DNA of 64,000 bases from Neobacillus niacini (GCF_023715785.1 NZ_JAMBOX010000020.1:20884-84883); one strand, 5' to 3'. Positions 54,529 to 63,831 are shown, counted from the stretch's first letter. Notes: generated from the letters alone by a model not told the origin. Made by a program: numbers and translations.

Positions 54529-54544
54529 TTTTATTTTTGAGGCG

Positions 54545-54702
54545 ATTGGCGACACTTCCGTTTGTATTTCCACCAAAACTGTTGCCAAGAGACCTTATTG
54601 ACGACACTTTCCTCTGGATTTCCGCCAAATCTGTCGCCAAGAGGCCTTGTTGACGACACTTTCCTCAGAGTTTCCACCCATTCTGTCGTCAATAAAACCT
54701 TA
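54545..54702. repeat. Three tandem 52-bp repeats with internal dyad
   Basis: Units begin at 54545, 54597 and 54649 (period 52). Each starts TTG(G/A)CGACAC and ends TGT(T/C)G(C/T)CAA, so each unit can fold as a hairpin. Copies differ at several positions. They lie between the ydiK terminator and the end of the convergent acyl-CoA dehydrogenase gene. Confidence 0.75.
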
Positions 54703-56313
54703 CCCAATTTCTTTTAGCGCCACTTCCTGATAAGCCTTTAAAATTTCATCACAAAACGTATCCCATTCGGCTGCGGCTTCAAGTGAAGCATCGCTGACCT
54801 CTCCCAACACAGGTCTCTGCAGGAGGTCCTCCAACAGCGCAGTGAATCGCTGCACAGTAGCGGTCTCTGCCCCCTCAAGCACATCCGCCACAAATTCCCC
54901 AGGCGGGTACCACTCGGCCACCCGGCCCAAATCGCGGTAGATTTGTGTGAGCAGCAGATTACGCGGGCCTTCCCATTGCTCGTTCACAACGACATCGCGG
55001 AAAATCCGCGGCAATGAAGAAAATTCCTCCATCACCCCGTGACCGGCAAATACGGAAATGGCATCACGTAATACCTCAGCCCCTTCATTAGTGGCGCAAA
55101 TTTTTTGCAGCAGGACAAGCTCACGCAACATAAACAGCTTTTTCCTGATTTCGAGCGGCTGATCCGCCTTTATTCCCGGATTAAGCGGCTTCTCCAATTG
55201 CAGAAACATATCATAAATCTTAAAAGCGCCAGCCGTTGTCCGCCGTGCCGCATGTTCAATCTTCTTCAACTTGCTGGCCGAAAGCGGGTAATCCTTCACC
55301 TTTTTTCCAAACACCGACCGGAAGTCGGCGTACAGATTGGCCTCACGGGAAGCACGGAGCATAAATCCGGCACAGGCAATGCCGATTTCCAGCCGCGATA
55401 ACGTCAACACGATTCCAACTGCAACAGCGATTCCCCTATCCTTAGGACCAATTGGATAGGCAATCGCCCCTTTATATTGAATTTCTGCGGTAGGCAGCTC
55501 AGAAGTCCCCATCTTCCATTTAATCCGGTTAATTTCATATCCGTTTCGTTTTTCTTTCTCCTTATCGCCAGGCAGCCAAGCTGGGACCACAAACGTAGAT
55601 ACTTTGTCAGTTCCCGAAATTTTTGCCGTAACAACCGAATAATCGGCATGTGCCGCCGAGCAGAAGAATTTGTTTCCGTATAATCGATAATACTTGCCAT
55701 CTGGAATGGCTTCCAAAACATTGGCCGGCAAATCCGAACCGCCCTGAATCTCACTCATAAACTGGGCGCCAATCGCAAACTCACCGTTCACGCCCTCCTT
55801 TGTATGCATTAAAACATCATAAAGCTCCGGATAGGCTTCGTCTGGAAACTGGTCCAATAGCGCCACCAAGCCATGTGTACAGGTCAAGGGGCAGGTAACT
55901 CCGGCTTCACCCAATTGATGGATCAGCATTCTTTTCACAAAGCTCTCCCAAGCGGGCATTTTGCTGGAGAATAGACCTTCTCCAAAAATCTCCGATTCAA
56001 GCTGGTGAACCTCCTGGGGCCGGACGATCCTGTCCATCCGATGATTGAAGGCATCATAATGGAGCATATAAGGCCGGACCTCAGGCCGGGCAATCCGCTC
56101 CGCCAGCCTATTCCATTTGGACGATACCACAGGAGAGAAATCTTGCATCTTTTTGCTAATTTCCCCAAACTGGTCTCCGATAAAATGTTGTGCAGCTTTT
56201 TGCAAGAACGGCTCATCGCGATACCAGTCGAGACTGTCCCGCTTTTGGAGAAACTCATCAAAGCTGTACGTATTTTTCCCTCTGAGTTCAGTATCCTGAG
56301 AAGCTATGTTCAT
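54700..56313 (-). CDS. Acyl-CoA dehydrogenase family protein (AidB-like)
   Basis: 537 residues, longer than a standard acyl-CoA dehydrogenase (~380). FAD-binding segments: FMSEIQGGSDLPAN and WKMGTSELPTAEI. Helical C-terminus with RLEIGIACAGFMLRASREA. The start is ATG 56313, with GGAAGG 8-10 bp upstream. The extra length resembles AidB-type enzymes; the substrate is unknown. G+C is high, like the neighbouring chromosome genes. Confidence 0.85.
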   Translation of the reverse strand: MNIASQDTELRGKNTYSFDEFLQKRDSLDWYRDEPFLQKAAQHFIGDQFGEISKKMQDFSPVVSSKWNRLAERIARPEVRPYMLHYDAFNHRMDRIVRPQEVHQLESEIFGEGLFSSKMPAWESFVKRMLIHQLGEAGVTCPLTCTHGLVALLDQFPDEAYPELYDVLMHTKEGVNGEFAIGAQFMSEIQGGSDLPANVLEAIPDGKYYRLYGNKFFCSAAHADYSVVTAKISGTDKVSTFVVPAWLPGDKEKEKRNGYEINRIKWKMGTSELPTAEIQYKGAIAYPIGPKDRGIAVAVGIVLTLSRLEIGIACAGFMLRASREANLYADFRSVFGKKVKDYPLSASKLKKIEHAARRTTAGAFKIYDMFLQLEKPLNPGIKADQPLEIRKKLFMLRELVLLQKICATNEGAEVLRDAISVFAGHGVMEEFSSLPRIFRDVVVNEQWEGPRNLLLTQIYRDLGRVAEWYPPGEFVADVLEGAETATVQRFTALLEDLLQRPVLGEVSDASLEAAAEWDTFCDEILKAYQEVALKEIG

Positions 56314-56401
56314 TATTGTCACACCTTCCAAAGATTCTTAATTTTCAGTAATATTTTAAAGGTAAATATTGTAAGCGTCAAATATATCCTAAAAATGTAA
56401 A

Positions 56402-56422
56402 AAGGCCTGATCGTGTCAGACC
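56402..56422 (-). terminator. Terminator of the DUF4395 gene
   Basis: On the reverse strand the arms AGG(T)CTGA and TCAGGCCT (one mismatch) are followed by TTTTTACATTTTT. Confidence 0.6.
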
Positions 56423-56430
56423 TATTACAC

Positions 56431-56862
56431 TTATCTATTTGCCCTTCGAAAGCGATATTGTTTCCATTGGTAGTGAATAAAACAGCCGATGCAAAAACCA
56501 AGAATCGCTATAAATGCTGCTGCCGCTACCATAATCGTAAACACATAGCCGATTCCATTCCAGTCGAATAAAAAGCCGGTAAAGCCGATCGCAAGACAGG
56601 TAACGGCAACTTTTTGATTAAACTGCTGCTGCTCCCAGTCTTCAGGAATATAGGCTTTAGGGTCTTTTTTAAAAAATAATTTTGCTATTTGCATGACCGG
56701 GTTAAATCCAAAAACAAGACCGGAAAGGCCAGCCAACAATGGCACTAATAATATCCATTCTTGATTTGTTACCCATGTTAGAATCACACTTAATACAATC
56801 GTCCATTGGTTCGCCTTAACAAGCGGCCGCGGGATAGAACGCACAAAATTCTCCAATGTCAA
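56431..56862 (-). CDS. DUF4395 membrane protein
   Basis: 143 residues. It matches DUF4395: SIPRPLVKANQW near the start, hydrophobic pairs TIVLSVILTWV and LLVPLLAGLSGLVFG, then a second pair around 85-130 with IGCFIHYQW. Likely four membrane helices. The function is unknown. It has its own terminator. Confidence 0.8.
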   Translation of the reverse strand: MTLENFVRSIPRPLVKANQWTIVLSVILTWVTNQEWILLVPLLAGLSGLVFGFNPVMQIAKLFFKKDPKAYIPEDWEQQQFNQKVAVTCLAIGFTGFLFDWNGIGYVFTIMVAAAAFIAILGFCIGCFIHYQWKQYRFRRANR

Positions 56863-56942
56863 CTTAATTCCAACCTTTCATATTGGATTTGTTAACTATT
56901 TTATCTCCCACTCTCCTTTTTGTATAGTTATAATAACAAAAA

Positions 56943-56971
56943 GGGCGTTTCACTTAATTTGTGAAACGCCC
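56943..56971 (-). terminator. Terminator of moaC-rex
   Basis: GGGCGTTTCAC and GTGAAACGCCC form an 11-bp stem, followed by TTTTTG on the reverse strand, 10 bp after the rex stop. Confidence 0.85.
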
Positions 56972-56980
56972 CTAAACCGA

Positions 56981-57637
56981 TTATTCTTCTATCTCATCAT
57001 CATTTGGATAATGCTTTAAGAAATAGACCAGCGATTGCAGTTCAACCGCCAAGTCAATATGATGGACACGAATGCCGGGCGGTACATTTAACCTTGCCGG
57101 CGTGAAATTTAATATCCCTTTTACATTGGCTTTGACAATTTGGTCCGTAATCATTTGGGCAACGGGAGCGGGAACCGTAAGGATGACCACCGGTATATTA
57201 TCCGCCAGCAAACGCTCCTCCAAATCATCCAACGCATATATCGGGACATCGCCGATGGAAGTGCCAATTTTCCCCGGATCGACATCAAACGCGCATTCAA
57301 TTTTCGTATTATTATTTTTCATAAAATTATAATGCAAAAAGGCAGTCCCCAGATTACCGACCCCGATTAGCGCCACCTTTGTCAATTCATCCTGATCCAG
57401 CGTCTTGCTGAAAAAGCTTAACAAGTAGTTGACATTATACCCGTAGCCTTTTTTTCCGAGGGCCCCAAAATAGGAAAAATCACGGCGGATTGTCGCCGAA
57501 TCAACCTTTACTGCTTCACTTAATTCCGCTGAGGAAACCCGCTGCTTCCCAGAAGAGTGGAGATTTTTCAAAAATCGGTAATATAAAGGCAGTCTTTTTG
57601 CCGTGGCCTGCGGTATTTTCGTTGTTTCATTTGCCAT
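56981..57637 (-). CDS. rex: Redox-sensing transcriptional repressor Rex
   Basis: 218 residues. N-terminal winged helix (RLPLYYRFLKNLHSSG, then VDSATIRRDFSYFG) and a Rossmann NAD(H)-binding domain with GVGNLGTAFLHYNF. A dimer-swapped C-terminal helix ends it. Rex senses the NADH/NAD ratio and represses fermentation and respiration genes. It follows moaC by 14 bp. Confidence 0.96.
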   Translation of the reverse strand: MANETTKIPQATAKRLPLYYRFLKNLHSSGKQRVSSAELSEAVKVDSATIRRDFSYFGALGKKGYGYNVNYLLSFFSKTLDQDELTKVALIGVGNLGTAFLHYNFMKNNNTKIECAFDVDPGKIGTSIGDVPIYALDDLEERLLADNIPVVILTVPAPVAQMITDQIVKANVKGILNFTPARLNVPPGIRVHHIDLAVELQSLVYFLKHYPNDDEIEE

Positions 57638-57651
57638 ACTTCTACACCCCG

Positions 57652-58140
57652 CTAAATTTCTCGTTTAAAGTCGCCGTTTTTGCCGCCTGTTTTTTCAATT
57701 AAATAAGTTGGGCCAATTACCATTCCCTTATCCACGGCCTTGCACATATCGTACACGGTTAAGGCGCAAACCGAGGCAGCTGTCAGCGCTTCCATTTCAA
57801 CACCTGTGCTGCCCTTTGTTTTAACCGATGCTTCTATATGTAATATATACTGCTGCTGAACCTCTTCCCAAGAGAAGCGGACATTTACCCCTGTCAACGG
57901 TATCGGATGGCACATCGGTATAATGTCCCAAGTTTTTTTGGCCGCCATTACCGCCGCCACTTGGGCCACCGCCAATACATCGCCTTTTTTCATTTCATGA
58001 TTCGTTATTTTTTGATAAATTTCGTTGCTCACTGTTATGCTGGAACGGGCGATCGCCGTGCGTGCCGTTTCCGGCTTGTCGCTGACGTCGACCATCTTAG
58101 CTCTGCCTTCTTCATTAAAATGCGTAAAATCAGCCATCAT
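57652..58140 (-). CDS. moaC: Cyclic pyranopterin monophosphate synthase MoaC
   Basis: 162 residues. DVSDKPETARTAIA, MCHPIPLTGVNV and KGSTGVEMEALTAAS are family signatures, including the catalytic Lys/His region. It carries out the second step of molybdenum cofactor synthesis with MoaA. It lies directly upstream of rex, as in B. subtilis. Confidence 0.96.
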   Translation of the reverse strand: MMADFTHFNEEGRAKMVDVSDKPETARTAIARSSITVSNEIYQKITNHEMKKGDVLAVAQVAAVMAAKKTWDIIPMCHPIPLTGVNVRFSWEEVQQQYILHIEASVKTKGSTGVEMEALTAASVCALTVYDMCKAVDKGMVIGPTYLIEKTGGKNGDFKREI

Positions 58141-58289
58141 TACATGCCCCCCATCAAATGATACAATATTTTTTCACCAATGTCTGTGAAACTTTGAACT
58201 TTTATATGCAAAAAATAAGCTAAACGCGCTTTATTGCCGACCATCAAGGAATACGGTACACTATTCATAGGTAATAGAGGTGACAAAAA

Positions 58290-60209
58290 ATGATTTTATT
58301 GCAGGTTAACCAACTTGAAAAATATTATGGTGCTGACCTTATTTTATCCAATATAAAGCTAGAATTACAAACCCGGGACCGTGTTGCCCTTGTCGGACGG
58401 AACGGTGCGGGTAAATCTACACTCTTGAAAATAATTGCGGGCGAACTTACGCATGACGGCGGCGAAATCATCAAACCAAAGGATGTCACAATCGGTTACT
58501 TAGCACAGAATACCGGCCTTGAATCCAATTTGTCCATTTGGGGGGAAATGCTGACCGTCTTTACGGGCCTTCAAGATATGGAAAAATCACTGCGCAGGCT
58601 TGAAGCGCAAATGGCTGACTCCACTATCTTTGAAGATTCGGTAAAGTACGACCGGGTATTAAAAGAATATGACGAATTGCAAGTGAAATTTAAAGAACAG
58701 GGTGGCTATCAATATGAAGCTGATATTCGCTCCGTACTGCATGGTTTGAGTTTCCAGGATCATAATGCGATGATTTCCAGCTTAAGCGGCGGACAAAAAA
58801 CGCGTTTGGCACTGGGCAAACTCCTATTAACAAAGCCGGATATTTTAATTTTGGACGAGCCGACCAACCATCTCGATATTGAGACATTATCCTGGCTAGA
58901 ACAATACTTGCAGGGCTATGACGGCGCCATATTAATTGTCTCGCACGATCGCTATTTTTTAGATAAGGTAGTTACAGAGGTTTATGAACTATCGCGCAAG
59001 CAAATACAACGTTTTCCCGGCAACTACAGTTCTTATCTTGAGCTAAAAGCCGCCAATTATGAACGTGACATGAAGCTATATGAAAAACAGCAGGGAGAAA
59101 TTGCGGCGCTTAAAGATTTTATTCAAAGGAATATAGCAAGGGCCACGACGACAAAGCGGGCTCAAAGCCGGCGGAAGAAGCTCGAAAAAATGGAGCTCGT
59201 CGACAGGCCGCTCGGCGATGAAAAATCTGCTAGCTTCTCGTTTGATATTGAGCGCCAAAGCGGCAACGATGTGTTGACCGTTGATTCACTGGCGGTCGGT
59301 TATGATGGCGAAAAGGTGTCTGAAGGGATCTCCTTCCGTGTCTTTAAAGGCGACAGCATTGCGCTTGTCGGCCCAAATGGTATCGGCAAGTCAACGCTGT
59401 TAAAGACCATCATTAAACGATTGCCGTCCCTGGCAGGTTCAATTGCTTACGGAACCAATCTCTCCATCGGCTACTACGATCAGGAACAGGCAAATTTGAC
59501 CTCGAATAAACGGGTACTGAACGAGCTATGGGACGAGTATCCGCTTAAACCGGAAAAGGAGATCCGGACAGTGTTGGGGAATTTCCTATTTTCCGGCGAT
59601 GATGTTTTAAAAACAGTGTCTTCCTTGAGTGGTGGTGAAAAAGCGCGCCTGGCTCTCGCCAAACTAATGCTGGAAAAGGCAAATGTTTTAATCTTGGACG
59701 AGCCGACCAACCACCTTGACCTTGATAGCAAGGAAATTTTAGAGAATGCATTGATTGATTATCCGGGGACCCTTTTGTTCGTCTCCCATGACAGGTATTT
59801 TATTAACAGGATTGCCACCAGGGTATTAGAGTTGAGTCCGCAGGGCAGTACCGAATATCTTGGGGACTATGACTATTATGTTGAGAAAAAGCTCGAGCAG
59901 GAAGAATTAGCCGCGCTCGCCTTGGCCGACGCCCAAAAGAAGACGGCTGCACTTGAACCTGTGGATAAATCCAGTTATCAACTGGATAAAGAGACGAAAA
60001 AGCTTGAACGCCAGCGAAAACGTAAATTGGAAGAGATTGAACTGCGGATTACCGAGCTTGAGGAGCAGATTGAAAGCTTCGAACAACAATTATGTGACCC
60101 GGAAGTGTTCCAGGACCACGAAAAGGTACTGGAAATCAATCTGAAGAACGAAAAAGCGAAGGCCGAACTCGATGAATTGTTGGAAGAATGGGCGGAATTA
60201 GCCGAATAA
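58290..60209 (+). CDS. ydiF: ABC-F family ATPase YdiF
   Basis: 639 residues. Two ATPase domains: GRNGAGKSTLLK with SLSGGQKTRLALGKLL and LILDEPTNHLD; then GPNGIGKSTLLK with SLSGGEKARLALAKLM and LILDEPTNHLD. An interdomain linker (about 245-305) is charged. The C-terminal ~100 residues are a coiled coil (KETKKLERQRKRKLEEIE). ABC-F proteins act on the ribosome and not in transport. It is divergent from moaC, as in B. subtilis. Confidence 0.93.
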   Translation: MILLQVNQLEKYYGADLILSNIKLELQTRDRVALVGRNGAGKSTLLKIIAGELTHDGGEIIKPKDVTIGYLAQNTGLESNLSIWGEMLTVFTGLQDMEKSLRRLEAQMADSTIFEDSVKYDRVLKEYDELQVKFKEQGGYQYEADIRSVLHGLSFQDHNAMISSLSGGQKTRLALGKLLLTKPDILILDEPTNHLDIETLSWLEQYLQGYDGAILIVSHDRYFLDKVVTEVYELSRKQIQRFPGNYSSYLELKAANYERDMKLYEKQQGEIAALKDFIQRNIARATTTKRAQSRRKKLEKMELVDRPLGDEKSASFSFDIERQSGNDVLTVDSLAVGYDGEKVSEGISFRVFKGDSIALVGPNGIGKSTLLKTIIKRLPSLAGSIAYGTNLSIGYYDQEQANLTSNKRVLNELWDEYPLKPEKEIRTVLGNFLFSGDDVLKTVSSLSGGEKARLALAKLMLEKANVLILDEPTNHLDLDSKEILENALIDYPGTLLFVSHDRYFINRIATRVLELSPQGSTEYLGDYDYYVEKKLEQEELAALALADAQKKTAALEPVDKSSYQLDKETKKLERQRKRKLEEIELRITELEEQIESFEQQLCDPEVFQDHEKVLEINLKNEKAKAELDELLEEWAELAE

Positions 60210-60218
60210 TAAATAACG

Positions 60219-60236
60219 CCGAGCCTTTTGGCTCGG
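60219..60236 (+). terminator. Terminator of ydiF
   Basis: CCGAGCC, TTTT, GGCTCGG followed by six T. Confidence 0.9.
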
Positions 60237-60368
60237 TTTTTTGTTTAGATGTCGTGATTTTGTATTTTATCTGCAAATTATGGATGGATATCTACAAAAT
60301 TTAAAGGATATCTACAATTGCCATATTTTCGACACATTCTTGTTTTTAATCAGGTCAAAATACCTACG

Positions 60369-60524
60369 TTTTCCACAAAGTTATTCACAATTAAAATACC
60401 ATTATTTCAGGAGTTCTCTTCACTTTTCTACATTATCCACAGAAAAAGCCGGACTTATCCACACTATCAACATCAAAACGCGTTTTATCCACATTCTTAC
60501 GATTTTTTAAAAAAAGTATCCACA
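60369..60524 (+). promoter_or_regulatory. Cluster of DnaA boxes
   Basis: Four perfect TTATNCACA boxes in one orientation: 60381 (TTATTCACA), 60433, 60455 and 60485 (all TTATCCACA). Two one-mismatch boxes lie at 60369 (TTTTCCACA) and 60516 (GTATCCACA). They lie in the convergent gap between ydiF and tsaD, where no promoter is needed. DnaA-box clusters away from oriC are known in B. subtilis and titrate DnaA. An A/T-rich run (60501-60515) lies among them. Confidence 0.72.
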
Positions 60525-60533
60525 AAACTTTTC

Positions 60534-60713
60534 AATCAAACGTCCGATTAAGAATATGCTTTACTAATCAATCGTTTAGTTAGTTTTGCACTTTTTTATG
60601 AATCCCAGCTGATCAAGGCTTTGGGTCCCTTTAATCAAACGTTTGGTTAGTATTAGGCTATACTATACAAACGTTTATTTAGCCCGCCGGACTTTTTAAT
60701 TAATCGTTTGATT
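60534..60713. promoter_or_regulatory. Five copies of an AATCAAACGTTTGATT-like palindrome
   Basis: Sites at 60534 (AATCAAACGTCCGATT), 60566 (AATCAATCGTTTAGTT), 60633 (AATCAAACGTTTGGTT), 60665 (ATACAAACGTTTATTT) and 60698 (AATTAATCGTTTGATT). All are variants of one 16-bp palindrome, in a gap without promoters. They look like binding sites of a dimeric DNA-binding protein, next to the DnaA boxes. Confidence 0.6.
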
Positions 60714-60731
60714 CGTTTTTTCCACTAAAAA

Positions 60732-60753
60732 ACCCTCTCCTTAAGGAAAGGGT
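60732..60753 (-). terminator. Terminator of the tsaE-tsaB-rimI-tsaD operon
   Basis: An almost perfect palindrome (ACCCTCTCCTTAAGGAAAGGGT has one mismatched pair each side, seen in two halves) directly after the tsaD stop, followed by TTTTTT on the reverse strand. Confidence 0.75.
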
Positions 60754-61773
60754 CTAATTATAAATTTCAATATCCAGGCCCGGATTTGCATTTAAAGCCA
60801 AATCGGCCCGGATGCCTTTTTCAAACATGACACTCCCGGCAGCGGCAATCATCGCCGCGTTATCCGTGCACAATTTTAACGGCGGAATGACCAGCTCGAC
60901 GTCCCTGCCTGTAAAAGCAGCCTCAAGGGCATTTCTGAGCCCTTTATTGGCAGCAACCCCTCCGGCTACCAACACTTGCTTTACACCGTATTCAGCCACG
61001 GCATTGAGCGTCTTCGTTACCAGCACGTCAATGACACTGGCTTGGAAGCTCGCCGCCAAATTCTCCGGAGCAATCGTTTCGCCGCGTTGCTCGGCATTGT
61101 GGACTGTATTGATCACGGCTGATTTCAAGCCGCTGAAGCTGAAATCATAAGAGCCTTCCTCAAGCCAAGCCCGTGGCAAATCAATCGTCGGACTGCCTTC
61201 GTGAGCCAAGCGGTCAATATGCGGTCCTCCCGGATACGGCATGTTTAGTGTCCTCGCTACCTTATCATATGCTTCACCGGCCGCATCATCCCGGGTTTCA
61301 CCAATTACCTCAAAGCTGCCGTGCTCTTTCATATAAACCAGTTCGGTGTGGCCGCCTGAAACGACCAGCGCCAACAAAGGAAACTGTAATTCGGTCACTA
61401 GCCGGTTCGCATAAATATGCCCCGCAATATGGTGTACAGGGACAAGCGGCTTGTTATGGGCAAAAGCCAGCGCTTTGGCGGCATTTACCCCGATTAACAG
61501 TGCACCGACCAAGCCGGGACCTTCTGTTACCGAAATCGCATCCACTTCAGCCATTGTAATCCCAGCTTGATCTAACGCCTCTTCCATGACAATCGTGATT
61601 TGCTCAACATGGTGGCGCGAAGCTATTTCCGGAACTACGCCGCCAAAGCGCTTATGACTTTCAATCTGGGAGGCAACCACATTCGCCGCAATTTCACGGC
61701 CATTTTTTATGATCGCAACAGCTGTTTCATCGCAGCTTGTTTCAATTCCTAAAATCCATTGATCCTTTTTCAT
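60754..61773 (-). CDS. tsaD: tRNA threonylcarbamoyladenosine transferase TsaD
   Basis: 339 residues. Starts MKKDQWILGIETSCDETAVA. The iron-binding HxxxH is in VPVHHIAGHIYA; the ASKHA fold is seen in VVSGGHTELVYM and VAGGVAANKGLR. With TsaB and TsaE it makes t6A37 of tRNAs reading ANN codons. The start is ATG 61773, overlapping the rimI stop (ATGA); a GTG four codons upstream is less likely. Confidence 0.97.
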   Translation of the reverse strand: MKKDQWILGIETSCDETAVAIIKNGREIAANVVASQIESHKRFGGVVPEIASRHHVEQITIVMEEALDQAGITMAEVDAISVTEGPGLVGALLIGVNAAKALAFAHNKPLVPVHHIAGHIYANRLVTELQFPLLALVVSGGHTELVYMKEHGSFEVIGETRDDAAGEAYDKVARTLNMPYPGGPHIDRLAHEGSPTIDLPRAWLEEGSYDFSFSGLKSAVINTVHNAEQRGETIAPENLAASFQASVIDVLVTKTLNAVAEYGVKQVLVAGGVAANKGLRNALEAAFTGRDVELVIPPLKLCTDNAAMIAAAGSVMFEKGIRADLALNANPGLDIEIYN

Positions 61774-62219
61774 AAATTCACCCACATTACTAATGCATCT
61801 TCCTGGTTATCCGAGTAATAGTTTTTGCGAATCCCGCCATTTTGAAATCCAAGTTTGCGGTATAGAGACTGGGCCACATGATTTGTCACTCTGACCTCAA
61901 GAGTCATGCTCCTTGCTCCCCTCTCCCTCGCGATAGACATCAGCTTGCGCAGCATCGCTTCTCCTAGCTTCTTGCCTCTGTATTCAGGCAGAACCGCAAT
62001 ATTTGTCACGTGAGCCTCATCAATGACAATCCAAACCCCGCAATACCCTATTACCTGATTATCCGTTTCAAGAACAAGATAAACTGCGAATTTATTGTTA
62101 TATAATTCATTGTAAAAAGCTTCCCGACTCCATGGGACCGTAAATGAGGCATGCTCTACCTGCATTATTTGATCCAAATCCTCTTCCCGCATATACCGAA
62201 AAACAAACGAATCTTCCAT
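61770..62219 (-). CDS. rimI: Ribosomal protein S18-alanine N-acetyltransferase RimI
   Basis: 149-residue GNAT enzyme. Acetyl-CoA site VLPEYRGKKLGEAMLRKL, and NHVAQSLYRKLGFQNGGIR near the C-terminus. It acetylates the N-terminus of a ribosomal protein in homologues. It is in the tsa operon, 12 bp after tsaB, overlapping tsaD by 4 bp. Confidence 0.93.
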   Translation of the reverse strand: MEDSFVFRYMREEDLDQIMQVEHASFTVPWSREAFYNELYNNKFAVYLVLETDNQVIGYCGVWIVIDEAHVTNIAVLPEYRGKKLGEAMLRKLMSIARERGARSMTLEVRVTNHVAQSLYRKLGFQNGGIRKNYYSDNQEDALVMWVNL

Positions 62220-62231
62220 TTCTCTCTACCC

Positions 62232-62939
62232 TTATCCATTTAAAGTTTTCCCCTTGGCCTCCAGCCATTTTGCCTCCGCCTCAGCCAGGCGAATGTAATT
62301 CGGAACAAATGTATGGATATCCTCGCCCGGCGTATCCCTGCCTAATAGGGCCAGTTCAGCCGGACGGGGATTTTGTTCCGTGACCGTTGCAAACATCGCT
62401 TTGGCCTTCAGTACCTCTTCAATCTTTGCGCGATGAATCGGCAAATCATTCCCGACAAATAAAATTGGTTCCTTGGATGAAGTTAGTTTCTCAACCCAAT
62501 CCGCCAACATGACCAATTGATCCTGCTCTACGGCTACCAGGCTGCCATCCTTGTAATGATACAAGCCTGTATAGACTTGTCCCCGGCGCGCATCAAATAT
62601 TGGGGAAATATATCCGGAAAAATATCGCCCTGGCCCAGCAGCTAAAATCTCTAAACTGGAAATCCCGACAAGCGGGATATTCAGCGTCCACGCCAAGGTT
62701 TTGGCAATGGTCACACCAATCCTTACACCGGTATAGGACCCCGGCCCTTTTGCCACGACAATTTTAGTCAAATCTGCAGGTGTCTTGCCGCAATCCTTCA
62801 TTAAGGTTTGGATGGCCGGCATGATGCGGATGGAGTGGTTCTTTTTCAAGTTTGTTATATACTCGCCAAGTACCTGGTCCTCTTCTAAAAGCGCTACCCC
62901 CAACGTGTAATTGGAAGTATCGATTGATAATATCGTCAT
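62232..62939 (-). CDS. tsaB: TsaB, t6A biosynthesis dimerisation partner
   Basis: 235 residues. MTILSIDTSNYTLGVALL at the start and VAKGPGSYTGVRIGVTIAKTLA are TsaB signatures. It is a scaffold protein of the ASKHA family that binds TsaD and TsaE. It overlaps tsaE by 4 bp. Confidence 0.95.
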   Translation of the reverse strand: MTILSIDTSNYTLGVALLEEDQVLGEYITNLKKNHSIRIMPAIQTLMKDCGKTPADLTKIVVAKGPGSYTGVRIGVTIAKTLAWTLNIPLVGISSLEILAAGPGRYFSGYISPIFDARRGQVYTGLYHYKDGSLVAVEQDQLVMLADWVEKLTSSKEPILFVGNDLPIHRAKIEEVLKAKAMFATVTEQNPRPAELALLGRDTPGEDIHTFVPNYIRLAEAEAKWLEAKGKTLNG

Positions 62940-63391
62940 TGAAAAAGCTCCTTACATAATTCCTCATAACGTTTGCCCTTCGGCACGAGAACCAGTTTTC
63001 GCCGGTCCTCTTGTTCATGGTATAAGTAAATCGTCAACAGTTCGGCAGGCAGCTGTTCGTTAATCAGATGGGCCCATTCCACTACTGTTACACCATCGCC
63101 TTCAAAGTATTCATCAAAGCCGAGATCCTCCATGGCATCGGCAACACGATACACATCCATATGGTATAAGGGCAGCCGGCCCTGATATTCCTTTATAATC
63201 GTAAATGTCGGGCTATTGACCGTACGCTTTATGTCCAAACCCTTAGCCAATCCCTTAGTAAAAGTGGTTTTACCCGCACCCAAATCACCCTCTAGGGCGA
63301 TCACATCCCCGGGCTGCAATTGCCCACCCAATTTTTCAGCAAATTGCGCTGTCTCTTCCGAATTGTACGTTACTAATTCAAATTTATCCAT
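62936..63391 (-). CDS. tsaE: TsaE, t6A biosynthesis ATPase
   Basis: 151-residue small P-loop ATPase: Walker A LEGDLGAGKTTFTKG and later NSPTFTIIKEY and VEWAHLI. The start is ATG 63391 after AAAGGTGA; a longer frame begins inside the ribosome site. First gene of the operon tsaE-tsaB-rimI-tsaD. Confidence 0.95.
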   Translation of the reverse strand: MDKFELVTYNSEETAQFAEKLGGQLQPGDVIALEGDLGAGKTTFTKGLAKGLDIKRTVNSPTFTIIKEYQGRLPLYHMDVYRVADAMEDLGFDEYFEGDGVTVVEWAHLINEQLPAELLTIYLYHEQEDRRKLVLVPKGKRYEELCKELFQ

Positions 63392-63449
63392 GCCATCACC
63401 TTTTAGCAAATCTATATCCTCATTGTACCTTAATTATTTGCAAAAAAAA

Positions 63450-63469
63450 CCTTAGGAGCTCTCCTAAGG
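63450..63469 (-). terminator. Terminator of the rRNA/tRNA transcript
   Basis: CCTTAGGAG, CT, CTCCTAAGG, followed by eight T on the reverse strand. It lies 82 bp after tRNA-Asp and before tsaE. Confidence 0.8.
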
Positions 63470-63550
63470 CTATTTATTTCCTATGTATTTAAAAATGAAC
63501 ATAAAAAAAGCCGAAACCATGTTTCGAACTTCATTTATATGCTATAAAAG

Positions 63551-63627
63551 TGGCGGTCTGGACGGGACTCGAACCCGCGACCTCCTGCGTGACAGGCAGG
63601 CATTCTAACCAACTGAACTACCAGACC
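63551..63627 (-). tRNA. tRNA-Asp (GTC)
   Basis: Cloverleaf on the reverse strand: acceptor GGTCTGG/CCAGACC, anticodon loop CTGTCAC with GTC, T arm GGGTTCGAGTCCC, discriminator G and encoded CCA. Confidence 0.97.
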
Positions 63628-63630
63628 GGA

Positions 63631-63704
<74 letters not shown>

Positions 63705-63831
63705 ACAATAAGAAGTATAAAGTTTACGTCATGCTAAAAGCTAACGTAGGACTGTATCAATCTCAGTAAGCTTATTCAAGCTGCAGTTCGATTGATACAA
63801 CTCGCAGAATATTCAACGATGCATTGCTCGT

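Noticed and set aside
54700..56862. Twin-arginine genes tatAy/tatCy expected between rex and ydiK from B. subtilis order
   Set aside because: The space holds an acyl-CoA dehydrogenase-family gene and a DUF4395 gene; no Tat-like sequence was found.
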